This document shows positions 11,301 through 19,192 of a stretch of 19,279 bases of DNA, piece after piece (position 1 is the stretch's first letter; each line of letters begins with the position of its first letter). The DNA is from Smittium culicis (lineage: Eukaryota; Kickxellomycota; Harpellomycetes; Harpellales; Legeriomycetaceae), in assembly GCA_001970855.1 (NCBI GenBank), contig LSSN01006020.1, positions 1 through 19,279 on the forward strand. Reading direction: 5' to 3'. The translations under genes and the position numbers were made by a program. Below the pieces are notes generated by a model. It did no database searches and was not told the origin of the DNA. It saw only the letters and a program-made list of their open reading frames with translations.

Positions 11301-11745
11301 AGGTAAAAATCAGAAAAGAAGAAAAAGGGGGTAAAGAAGAGAGCTGTATAGAGAGGGTGCTAATACTTCTTTTTCAGTTCTTTTACCGACATCGATTATT
11401 TTAGATACTATACACAAATCAGGGGGACCAAGTTCTCTATATGATGCTATTATTAATATGAAGAGCAAGGATAAAAAGAATGAGAATAATGGAAGCAGTT
11501 GGGGGGGGGGGGGAATAGAGGTTGAGATTAAAAAGGATTGAAAGATAAATTGTTATTTGTTTTAAAGATTTAAAATAAATGACTGTTAGGGGAGGGGGAG
11601 ATAAAAAGGGAGAAAGATTGTGAAGTAAATTAAGAACGGGCGTTAAAGAGAAAAAAGTACCTAGAGCGTCGGTTCTGAATTGTAATGTTTCGCCAGATTC
11701 AACCTCGTAGGCTTCGGGAATGTCTTTAAAGTTGCTGCTCGACAT
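8329..11745 (-). CDS. BCH1/BUD7: ChAPs family protein (exomer cargo adaptor), 5 exons
   Basis: Minus-strand exons 11745-11661, 11434-11367, 11275-11189, 11101-11040 and 10912-8329 give 961 residues; all phases agree. ChAPs proteins (Chs5-Arf1 binding proteins: Bch1, Bud7, Bch2, Chs6 in yeast) form exomer with Chs5 at the trans-Golgi and sort cargo such as chitin synthase to the plasma membrane. The small exons spell the conserved N-terminus: ELGPPDLC (exon 2), GVDSSSSASLAAYINSL (exon 3), GWFGKGSSWKIQNGTY (exon 4), then RRDIRVQIRIPGGVDAYVV at the start of exon 5. Helical TPR-like repeats follow (about residues 200-340). The conserved segments SSAFVMEEEYR (about 447) and KRLCERWLDNLFMVLYEDLR (about 769) are normally close together. 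Here they are separated by about 300 Ser/Glu/Asp/Ala-rich, probably disordered residues, with a Lys-rich patch (RKGKKNKKNKKGPK) near 713-726. It ends in SGYNW. Which yeast paralogue it matches is not decided. Confidence 0.9.
11501..11513. repeat. G13 homopolymer (C13 on the sense strand) in ChAPs intron 1
   Basis: Thirteen consecutive G on the plus strand, inside the 226-bp first intron (11660-11435) of the minus-strand ChAPs gene. On the sense strand it reads C13 and is part of the intron's pyrimidine-rich stretch before the acceptor. Such a run is also prone to sequencing error. Confidence 0.95.
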
Positions 11746-12298
11746 TTGAATAATAGACAGTAGATATGATAGTTGAGAAGGCGGGAAGATTTACAGATCT
11801 GAAGTTACACTTTTAATGGGGGAGGGGGGGATTTGAAATGAGAAATGAAAGAATGGGAGATGAAGAAAGAGGCTAGTTTGATGGTTGAGGAATGAGATTG
11901 GGTAGAAATGATGAAGAGAGTGAATGAATAGTGCAGATAAAAGAAGATTAACAAAATGAGAGAAATAGAGAGAGACAGAGGCAAACCGATTGAGTGTAGG
12001 TTTGGGAGGGAAGGGTTAGTTTTTAGAGGGATATTTTAAACTAAGAAATACAAAGGGATATGAAATGTTGTGAATAGTAAACAGATTTATTATATAAAAA
12101 CAAAGTTGGAAAAAAAAGATATAAACTATTTGATTGTTAGAAACAGCCAATAGAGGGGAGCCAGCAAAAGGCGCTAATAGGCCACAGAAAGCTATCGTGA
12201 GCGATTATAAACGGTGATTGGACAAGAGAGAAGGTATAGAGGGGAAATGGGACCAATGAGAGCATGGAGTGGGGGGATACGCGGAGGGAGAAAGATTT
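11746..12298. other. Upstream region of the ChAPs gene, purine-rich on the plus strand
   Basis: About 550 bp between the ATG of the ChAPs gene and the 3' end of the CDK gene, both on the minus strand. The plus strand is strikingly rich in G and A and poor in C, so the sense strand is CT-rich, as in many fungal promoters and leaders. It holds three CCAAT pentamers (12147-12257). On the minus strand AATAAA occurs near 12084-12089, about 210 bp past the CDK stop. No coding frame is visible. Confidence 0.5.
12147..12257. promoter_or_regulatory. Cluster of three CCAAT motifs
   Basis: CCAAT occurs at 12147-12151 and 12253-12257, and ATTGG (the reverse) at 12217-12221. They lie roughly 400-510 bp upstream of the ChAPs ATG and just after the CDK stop. 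CCAAT boxes are binding sites of the fungal HAP/NF-Y complex. In AT-rich DNA a pentamer is common by chance, so only the clustering is suggestive. Confidence 0.3.
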
Positions 12299-13336
12299 TC
12301 AGCGGCGATTTGGCAGATTTTGGTTTTGGGTTTGAGAGTGGCTGTAGTTTTGGGGTAGGCTGTAGTTCTGAGTGTAGTTTTGGGGCTGGTTGATTGCGTT
12401 GTTAGGGATTTGGGTTATATTGGGATTGTAATTTTGGGGCGCAGCTTTGTAGGATGGGTTGATGCTAGAAAGGATCTCGTTAAAGTACGGGTGCTTCAGC
12501 GCGTCTCGCGCAGAGATGCGAGCTTCGGGTTTGTATTGCAGCATGTGGATGAGGAGGTCGAACGCTAAGGGGTCAGCCATGGGCACGTACTTGTGTAGCG
12601 ACTGAGGGGGGTACTGCGGGAAGTTGTCTCTCCAGTTTGAGTACTGAGAGACGTTGGGCCATGACGCTTCGGACGGAGTGCCTAGGATTCTAAATATCTT
12701 GAGCAGCTGGTCTTCGTTGTTTGAGCCAGCGAAGAGGGGATGGCCCGTGAGCATCTCGGCCATAATACAGCCGGCGGACCAGATATCAATACTGGTGGTG
12801 TAGTTTCTTGAGCCCAGCAAAACGTCGGGCGCCCTGTACCATAGAGTGACAACTTCGTTCGAGAAGCTGATTACTGGGATACCCGTAGCTCTTGCAAGGC
12901 CAAAGTCGCCAATTTTAAGTTGACCTCTGTTGATAAGTAGATTTTGGGGTTTGAGATCGCGATGAAGAACTCTAAAGTCGTGTATGTATTCAATACCGCT
13001 TAATAGCTGGTACATGAACCACTTGACGGTGAATTGGTCAAGGGCACCTTGCTCGCCGTGGGAGTCCATGTAACGTTTTAAATCTTGTTCCATGTATTCG
13101 AAAACCAGCATTAGGGTGGATTCGGTGTGTACAACATCAAGTAGCTTGATGACATTTGGATGGTCTAGTTCCTTCATTAGAGAAATTTCTCGTATAGCTG
13201 TTGAGGGCGCACCTTCTTCAGGGTCGAGGTTTATTTCTTTCAGAGCCACGACTTCGCCTCTTCTGTTTTTTCCTTTGAATACTGTGGCATATGTTCCTTC
13301 ACCTAGCTGCTCCAAGCGCTGATAATTCCGTTCCAT
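12299..13336 (-). CDS. PHO85: Pho85/CDK5-type cyclin-dependent kinase
   Basis: Single-exon kinase of 345 residues, ATG at 13334-13336. It carries the Gly-rich loop GEGTYATVF (12-20), catalytic Lys33 in ALK, the cyclin-binding helix PSTAIRE (44-50), HRDLKPQN (125-132), DFG (144-146) and APD where most kinases have APE (169-171). The context [17 protein letters not shown] and the activation loop [19 protein letters not shown] are diagnostic of Pho85 (fungal phoA; animal CDK5). The loop position that is Thr in Cdc28/CDK2 is Ser here, as in Pho85 and CDK5, so activation by a CAK is probably not needed. Pho85 with various Pcl cyclins and Pho80 controls phosphate, glycogen and stress responses and cell polarity, in nucleus and cytoplasm. 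The family core is about 300 residues; residues about 295-345 form an extra Asn/Gln/Pro/Tyr-rich tail with repeated QNY. Pho85 genes in other fungi often have an early intron; none is needed here. Confidence 0.95.
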   Translation of the reverse strand: MERNYQRLEQLGEGTYATVFKGKNRRGEVVALKEINLDPEEGAPSTAIREISLMKELDHPNVIKLLDVVHTESTLMLVFEYMEQDLKRYMDSHGEQGALDQFTVKWFMYQLLSGIEYIHDFRVLHRDLKPQNLLINRGQLKIGDFGLARATGIPVISFSNEVVTLWYRAPDVLLGSRNYTTSIDIWSAGCIMAEMLTGHPLFAGSNNEDQLLKIFRILGTPSEASWPNVSQYSNWRDNFPQYPPQSLHKYVPMADPLAFDLLIHMLQYKPEARISARDALKHPYFNEILSSINPSYKAAPQNYNPNITQIPNNAINQPQNYTQNYSLPQNYSHSQTQNQNLPNRR

Positions 13337-13946
13337 TTTTGAACTTTATGATTGCTTACTGAGATGTGAACGGACGGGAGAGTGTGGATTAGGATGGATA
13401 TAGTGTGTGCGAGGGTTAGTATGAGTACAGTGTATTTAATTATTGAAGGTTTAGTAGTATAGAAAATGAGTAAAGTCAGGGAGAAAGAGGGGAGGAGATA
13501 AAATGAAGTATTATAGCACGGAAAGAGATATTTTCGGCAGCTGACAGTTAGTGGGATTATTGATTAAAGTATCAGACTCGTAAATGGAAATATGTTTGCT
13601 TTTTTTTATTGAAATTCGTGAATATAATCCTTTGCCGTTATTTATTATATTTCATTTTACTAGACTTTATTTTTACTTGACTTTTGCTCAAAGTTCTAGC
13701 TTTATGTCCGCTTTAGGCAAAATAGACGCCGACTTTCTATATTATATTATCATAGGCTCAGTCGAGTCAGTATACGTACGTATAATAGGCCATTGCTCAT
13801 ATGCCTGTACATCAAGCCCAATAGCTGTTGACTAGCACTTGTAACGGTCCAATAATGAATCGCTATATCTTTTAATAAAATTAATGTTGGAAAGCGCCCA
13901 GTAAGCAGTCAGAGGAGTTTTCTGGATTTGCAACTTTTAATTTCAG
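13337..13946. other. CDK promoter and unexplained sequence
   Basis: The first part (13337 to about 13570) is the likely promoter and leader of the minus-strand CDK, again purine-rich on the plus strand. A plus-strand frame starts with ATG at 13584 (second ATG at 13704) and runs to TAG at 13833-13835. It has a hydrophobic, unconvincing translation, but a good donor GTACGT at 13776 could join it in phase to the open segment at 13947. A second donor-like GTAAGC occurs at 13899. I do not call a gene here with confidence. Confidence 0.35.
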
Positions 13947-14138
13947 GACAATAAGCATCAAAAAGCTTCAAATGTTGTCAATAAATTAAAACAAGGCCTA
14001 AACACTCACGCCTGGACCAATCCAAAACAAATTACTCTGTCTCTAGCTAATCGAAGCTTTTATCGGGATACACACTCTAAACGCCCTGATATCCGGCAAG
14101 CCGTTTCAGCACATGAAAGACTAAGTTTGGTACAGTAA
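13947..14138 (+). CDS. Possible terminal exon or gene fragment, unknown
   Basis: A 63-codon open segment ending in TAA at 14136-14138, preceded directly by a strong acceptor (CTTTTAATTTCAG). Its translation has balanced composition (for example KLKQGLNTHAWTNPK, then RDTHSKRPDIRQ), unlike the low-complexity noise of neighbouring spacers. There is no in-frame ATG, and the frame is closed upstream by TAA at 13938, so it needs a spliced upstream exon. The best phase-compatible donor is GTACGT at 13776, which would add 24 residues from ATG 13704. Another upstream frame (13857-13952) also looks coding-like, which would fit a frameshifted relic instead. The last bases overlap the start of the 21-bp tandem repeat. 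I recognise no family; a decayed gene or transposon piece is as likely as a live gene. Confidence 0.3.
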   Translation, partial: DNKHQKASNVVNKLKQGLNTHAWTNPKQITLSLANRSFYRDTHSKRPDIRQAVSAHERLSLVQ

Positions 14139-14263
14139 GAGACAATCTTGGCATAGTAAGAGACTAAGCTTGGCACAATAAGAGATAGAACAACTCGTGA
14201 TAGACAAAACTTCGTACAGTAAGAGATAATCTTGGCACAGTAAAAGATAGAACAACATAACGT
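14116..14263. repeat. Degenerate 21-bp tandem repeat
   Basis: Consecutive units share the pattern (a/g)aga + 5-9 variable bases + cttggcacagtaa. Unit junctions 'taagaga' or its variants fall near 14136, 14157, 14179, 14220 and 14241, i.e. spacings of 21, 22, 41 and 21 bases; the 41-base unit is a diverged double. The reverse strand is open (14290-14060) and encodes recurring SYCTK/YCAK-type heptads, a by-product of a period divisible by three. Confidence 0.8.
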
Positions 14264-14558
14264 ACAAGTGCTTAAAGCGGAAAGATTCATAAGCCGCAGT
14301 TCTTTTGGCTCAATGTATACACTCTATTCCTCTGCTAACTGAATACTTGACTATTTCGCCTAATTACGAATCCTAATTATCAGTTTTATATAGCGTAACT
14401 AACCCTTTTTAAATATGCCAATATCTTTGCTTGATTAAACAGAAACATTTTTGTTCTGCCAAGCTGATACTATTACGCTTTTTTTCCCCCCCGATGCATC
14501 ACTGCTCATCCCCCCAATCGCTACATATCAAAGGTAATTTTGAGAAGCGGTGCATTTT

Positions 14559-15398
14559 CTATAAAATTTTCCTTCGCTTCAAACTAAATTTGCGCTTTAA
14601 ATCCAATAAATATAAATCATCAGTTGGAATATTAGGTTTAGCCAATAATTCCACCATATTATTATTAGCAAATAAAGTACTAGGGAAAAAATGCACCTCT
14701 CACCCATAAGAATCTCTCAAATATACCATAATATAGCTGTTTCTGGCCTAAAACACACATTTTCAACTTGATATACTTTTACCAAAATTAAAGCGCAGCT
14801 ATATAATCCAAGATTCGTAACCTTAACCCGAATTCCAGTTTATATACTCACGGTATAGATCTAAATATGTTCACACAAATGTCTGCTCGCTGCAGATTTT
14901 TCTAACATAATATTAGACCAGTTTTGTCTCATCTTGTTTTTAGCTATTACACTCTTACTACATGCATTCTCAAGCCGCTTAGCTTTTTTTATCTGAAAAT
15001 TTCTCTATTACTATACTTTTATATAATATCAATTCCTATGCTTATAAATACAAGGCCTGTTTCATCTCTTTACAACTCGAGCCCTCTAAAAAGTTTTGCT
15101 AATAAGCCGGAATTAACTATTTGTATCAAAGCTTTAATCCCAGCCCAAAATTCAACACTCTTACTTTTCTTTCTATTAACCCATTGGCTATATTATTAAA
15201 TTTGGGCCAATAATCAATCCCAAGCCCTTCCTCCCCTTCTCCCCAAAAAAACGCATTACTAATGTTGAGTTTATTTTTGGCATAAACATTATTAGCTACG
15301 GAATTAAAAATATCATCCCAATATCCGCAAGACAGCAGGCCTGCATTTGGATTACTGGTAGAAACAGACCTTCTGCTAATTTTCTCTTTGAAAGCCAT
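14559..15398 (-). CDS. Unrecognised protein, probable 3-exon gene
   Basis: I do not recognise this protein. Exon 1 is 15398-15165 (78 codons from ATG 15396-15398), with a good donor GTAAGA. A 172-bp intron ends in AATTTTCAG and exon 2 starts at 14992 in phase, reading KKAKRLENACSKSV and KMRQNWSNIMLEK. Exon 2 either runs to TAG at 14863-14861 (120-121 residues), or is spliced at GTGTGA (14876) to a third exon, 14679-14559, behind the acceptor TTTTTTCCCTAG. That exon reads MVELLAKPNIPTDDLYLLDL and ends in a basic KRKFSLKRRK, which resembles a nuclear localisation signal. The three-exon model gives 156 residues. Exon 1 contains GYWDDIFNSVANN and an acidic FWGEGEEGLGIDYW. No signal peptide or membrane span is evident. 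The gene is divergent from the DUF3605 gene, with 247 bp between the ATGs. The exon 1-2 join is well supported; the last exon is less sure. Confidence 0.5.
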
Positions 15399-15645
15399 TC
15401 CATATCCACTTCATCCCCTTTTGACTATATATATATATACTCCTTTCTTCATAACAATCTTGCTCTTATTAGGCCTCTCATTTTTCACATCTTTTACTAC
15501 CTCATTCGTTTCCTGCCAATTTTAAGCACCTCTATATCAGCCATTGCTCTCAAAATTCAAATTCTCGCTCTTCCTTGATAAACTCCGTTTCCTTTAAACC
15601 ACACTTCCTATATTCGTTATATATTTTCTGCTTATTAATCCAAAA
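15399..15645. promoter_or_regulatory. Shared divergent promoter region with TATA tract
   Basis: The 247 bp between the ATG of the minus-strand unknown gene and the ATG of the plus-strand DUF3605 gene. It has a (TA)7 run at 15426-15439, 28 bp from the minus-strand ATG, and a CT-rich plus strand from about 15440 to 15600, like the leaders of other genes in this window. Its use as a two-way promoter is inferred from gene layout only. Confidence 0.45.
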
Positions 15646-16215
15646 ATGACGGTCGAAGCAAAATGGGCAATAAAATCATGGTCCACTCTAAAAAAGCATG
15701 TTGGTAATACTATTTCTCTCCTATTCCCCTTCACTTTCTTCCTAATATTTCTATACTATGAACCATTCTTGTTACTAACTTAATTTATTTCTATCAAAAA
15801 AGATTCTGGCGAGTATGAAGAGCTAGGAAGAACCATAGAAAACCAAAAAATATACGAGGAAAAAATGAAGCAAATCAAATCTAAATACAAAGACATTGAA
15901 TCGTTCATCAACGAATCTGTCATCAGCAAACTGCTCACCGAAAACGCCCAAAATATTGACGGAATTATTGATTTCGAAGCCAAGTTATACCTCAAAAAGA
16001 ACGATTTTCCTTACGCTCTAGAACCAAATATTGATCACTTATTGCTATGGTCTACCAACAAACTGCAGGCTGGTCACGTACCCCCTCCACATGTCAAAAC
16101 CTTCATTTCAAAGTACCTAGGCCCTGATACTACCTACCTCTGGCTCGTCAATCCTCCTCATTTACAAAGCATTCCGGGAGTTTACCACGGCCACTTGTTT
16201 GTTAAAAAGTATTAA
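15646..16215 (+). CDS. DUF3605 family protein (2 exons)
   Basis: Exons 15646-15703 and 15803-16215 give 156 residues. The 99-bp intron (GTAATA...CAAAAAAG) is phase 1, and splicing yields HVDSGEYEELGRT, a typical beginning for the family. DUF3605 is a fungal family of unknown function. Its marks are all here: LGRTIENQKIYEEKMKQIK (about 26-45), a helix with YKDIESFI, the core NDFPYALEPNIDHLLLWS (about 86-103), and the C-terminal NPPHLQSIPGVYHGHLFV (about 136-153), where relatives have 'NP..L.SIP.V.H.HVF'. The conserved His residues in the last motif might bind a metal or act in catalysis, but this is a guess. The protein seems compact and soluble, without signal peptide or membrane segment. It is slightly shorter than many relatives, mostly at the N-terminus. 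Family assignment rests on remembered motifs. Confidence 0.8.
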
Positions 16216-17735
16216 CCCTGTCATCACATTCATCTATACTATTTTATCTTTAAAAATAGATATTTAATTCTTATTCCCTTGAAAATACACAATTAAGCAT
16301 ATTATATTCCTCTTCTCTTTTCAAAATTTGTACCAATCTCATCCATGTATTTCTTTTAACATCAAAAATTATCTCTTAAGCGTTAATATCTTGAAATTCT
16401 CTTTCCATAAAGGCACCTCCAAACTTTTAAAATATAAATGATTTCTAATACCTTGTGCCACTTGCATCTATATACAGCTCATCTAAACTCGCATATCAGT
16501 AAAATAAAAGCTTACCTCCTCCTAACTTGCACAAAATCCAAAATATTTTAATTTTCAATCCAGTGGTCACTGCCATTATTTCACAGACGCGAAATCAGAT
16601 GCCAGAATTACTATTTACCTCCCACCTACAACCCCCTAGATTTAGTTTCCCATATAAAATATTTACATAACTAAAATATACTTATTTCCAACTCGTAATA
16701 CCAACTGATATTTCAATGTTAAATTATAATATGTAAATTAGTCTAATCAAAATCTTTATTTATTCGATTCGAATTTATAAAAATTGTGTTTTAATATCCT
16801 TAATACAAAAAAAAATTTTTTTTGAAAGAATAAATACGTGATTAGATTCAATGGATATACCCAATATCAATGACATTTAATTAAACGCCTTGATGCTTTT
16901 TGATAATAATTTATTTAACTATATCGAGGGTTGTTGATTTCGGATGAAACTTTCTTAATAAGAACTTTCAGCTCAAAAAAATTTAGAAGGACATCACAGA
17001 ATGCTCGATTTTCCGAGTTGTGATGTGACTCTTTGGTCAATATTTATCAGTTAAATGTATAAATATAATATAATCAAATATAATATTCAATTGACCGTTG
17101 TAATAAGGAAAAAATATTTGTATAAAAAATTATAAATTCGATTCGATACTGCGATTTGGAAAAAAAAGATAGATGATTTCTAAGTGGTTTCTTCATTTTT
17201 GATGGGATAATTGACAAAATGCCCATAGTTTATTTTTTATACCCGCATTTAAAGTTTTATACCCATTAAAAATCTTTAACCCAATAAAATATGTTACTAA
17301 AAAACTCTAGCCAATAATTTATATCTTTAATTTTATTTCTCTTTTTTTAAAAGCCATAAACATTAAGCCCCAATAAAATAATTTATTTACAAACGCAATT
17401 ATTTTAATAATGCTATTCCAATTATTTTATTTACTTTAACCTTTTTTTTTAGCTTTTTAAAATTTATTCTGAAATATTTTTTAATAGCTTAATTTAAAAA
17501 AAGTGGACATTTAACTTGAATAAAATAAGCTATAAGTTTAAAGACCTTTGACTTTAAGAATAATAAGTTAAGCAGTTTAAATGAAAAAAAAGTTAAACAG
17601 CTTTAAATTAAATATTTGGTTTAAACATTTATATATTTTCATTTATATGTTTAGTATAAAAAAGGTAAATATTTATATATTATTACAATAGTTTATACTC
17701 TAATCGTCGTTATAATAAATTATAGCTAAGTAAAA
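16216..17735. other. 1.5-kb AT-rich region between DUF3605 gene and MULE remnant
   Basis: Contains the 3' region of the DUF3605 gene and then increasingly AT-rich sequence. A hairpin-forming inverted repeat lies at 16991-17026. The short palindrome ATTCGATTCGAAT (near 16762) and a partly inverted counterpart near 17133 share about 14 of 15 bases. A GCCATAAAC/CCAATAAAATA motif recurs near 17280 and 17368. No coding frame is visible. The left terminal repeat of the transposon to the right may lie here, but I cannot define it because the right end is outside the window. Confidence 0.45.
16991..17026. repeat. Imperfect inverted repeat / hairpin
   Basis: ACATCACA (16991-16998) pairs with TGTGATGT (17019-17026), and inside it CTCG (17004-17007) pairs with CGAG (17014-17017) around a 6-base loop. 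The left side has a 5-base bulge and the right a 1-base bulge. It is unusual in being relatively GC-rich within very AT-rich DNA. It could be a structured RNA, a protein-binding palindrome or a transposon-end remnant; nothing here decides. Confidence 0.55.
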
Positions 17736-17969
17736 ATGATGAAATCTGAATTTTTCAATGCAGATATTTCATTTTTATACAAAGAGAGAGTAACAAACTA
17801 TATTATGGAGTATAGAGTTTCTTGTTTTCGAAAATATTATATACATAAAAGCTGCAGCGAAAGAGTTGTTTCAAAGCGCAGAGACCCGAAGTGTTACTTT
17901 ATTATATCTTTTTGGAAGCGAAAAGGCTTAAAATTTCGTTTGGAAAATAAAAAACTCCACTCTTGCTAA
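17736..17969 (+). pseudogene. MULE transposase N-terminus, zinc-finger-like fragment
   Basis: A 77-codon frame from ATG 17736. It contains FLYKERVTNYIMEYRVSC, then CSERVVSK, and ends KKLHSC. This recalls the FLYWCH-type DNA-binding zinc finger found at the N-terminus of many MULE transposases (aromatic F-Y, a Trp/Tyr before the first Cys, a second Cys about ten residues on, and a closing His-x-His/Cys). The match is loose. The frame stops at 17967, and the same frame reopens after 18015 with KPKDAINILKIRTGLNVKYQSV split by no further stop until 18111, matching the region between zinc finger and catalytic core in MULEs. Confidence 0.5.
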
Positions 17970-18117
17970 CCTTCTAAACCTTCAAGCAGGGTGGGTTTTT
18001 TAAAAAACTTTTATTGAACTTCAAAAAAATACATTGACTTCTGTAAACCCAAAGATGCTATAAATATTCTAAAAATTCGCACTGGCTTGAATGTTAAATA
18101 CCAAAGCGTATAAATAA

Positions 18118-18711
18118 TTAGAATTTCTGGAGGGGAATGAAAAGGATTTTGATTCCTATTTTTATGGTTTGATCATGCCACATCTTTTGCGAATTGAAGC
18201 TAATAATCCAGATACCTTTAATGACTACACAGAAAACGAAGTTTTATTTGAATTTGAATTTATTGACCCAAAAATTTGCATTGAAATTTTTATAGTTATG
18301 CTGCCAATAATAAGCCTAGATGAAATTCACATAAAAAGAAAATTTAAAGATGTAATTATGATAGCTACAGGCCTGGATGGCGACGATAGTATATTTTTTT
18401 TGGCTTTTGCCATTCCACCAGTAGAAAATAAATATTTTCGGGATTTATTCGTTAAAAACTTTGAAAAAGGATTCAAAATAAAAGTTAATAACCCCGCGTC
18501 GATTATAAGCGATCGCGATAAAGAGATAAATTATGCAGTAAATAAAAAAATAACTGTAAAAAACCATTCATTGTGCGTAAGGCATATAGAAGGTAATATT
18601 AAAAGTATTTTCAGAACCGAAACATCAGTTTTAATCTGGAAAGCAGCCACAGAACCTAGAAAATTAGGTTTTATTTCGACAATGAGCTATTTAAATAAAA
18701 AAAAAACCTAA
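18118..18711 (+). pseudogene. MULE transposase catalytic core (PF10551-like)
   Basis: Open from 18118 (just after TAA at 18115) to TAA at 18709-18711. It starts LEFLEGNEKDFDSYFYGL and MPHLLRIEANNPDTF, the usual lead-in to the core. It then shows SLDEIHIKRKFK (where intact elements have DGTH), IATGLDGDDSIFFLAFAI, ENKYF, IISDRDKEINYAV and CVRHIEGN. These match the MULE domain, an RNase H-fold DDE transposase that cuts and pastes DNA. The presumed catalytic Asp in LDEIH and the one in SDRD are still there, but the GT after the first Asp is lost. It ends in WKAATEPRKLGF and MSYLNKKK. No start codon suits this frame on its own, so it is a fragment of the broken gene rather than a complete CDS. Confidence 0.88.
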
Positions 18712-18751
18712 ATTTTAAAATTATTTAGTAAAAATACCTGCAGAACTGTGA

Positions 18752-19192
18752 CAAAGATCGCATTTTTCGGTTCTGATATTTGGTCATATTACGTCAAATA
18801 TTTCAGAGTCCTTAAACTCTATGATAGTAAAAATAAGAAAAGAAAATCCTTTAATGATATTCTATTTAACAATAGATAGAATGAATTCGATAATGTCAAA
18901 TAAGAGCCAATACTATAAGAAATTCGATACATTAGTTCCTCCTAAACTGGAAAAACAAATAAATGAACTGAAAAAAATAGCAATAGAATTAAATATATCA
19001 AAGTTTAACAACGAAATTGAGACAATAGTTTAAAATAAAATTGTCTATAAGCGGAATAGGGTTGTCAATATTATAAAAAATACCTGTTCTTGCAAATTCC
19101 CTGAAGAGTACAGTTACCCATGCCAACATTTATTTTCTGCTAATACAGTTAGAAATTCTGAGAATTATAAATACATGAAGCTAATGCTCTGA
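18752..19192 (+). pseudogene. MULE transposase C-terminus with SWIM zinc finger
   Basis: The third frame opens after TGA at 18749-18751, at a place where relatives usually have Trp, so a TGG-to-TGA change is likely. It reads FGHITSNISESLNSMIVKIR, the conserved 'TSN-ES-N' block after the MULE core. Then come helices (IMSNKSQYYKKF, LEKQINELKKIAIE). After an in-frame TAA at 19031 the same frame continues with NTCSCKF...YPCQHLFSAN, a SWIM finger of the form CxC-x9-CxH (Cys codons at 19085, 19091 and 19121, His at 19127). It stops with TGA at 19190. Confidence 0.85.

Noticed and set aside
14060..14290. Minus-strand 76-codon frame with repeated YCAK/SYCTK heptads
   Set aside because: The heptads are explained by the 21-bp DNA repeat (period divisible by three); no start context or homology supports it as a protein.
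14431..14709. Plus-strand 92-codon open frame
   Set aside because: It lacks an ATG at its start, has low-complexity Lys/Leu/Ser composition and overlaps the better supported last exon of the minus-strand gene.
15020..15090. Extra internal exon (QNFLEGSSCKEMKQA) in the unknown minus-strand gene
   Set aside because: It follows an AG and looks coding, but no donor keeps the reading phase into the next exon, so it was left within the intron.
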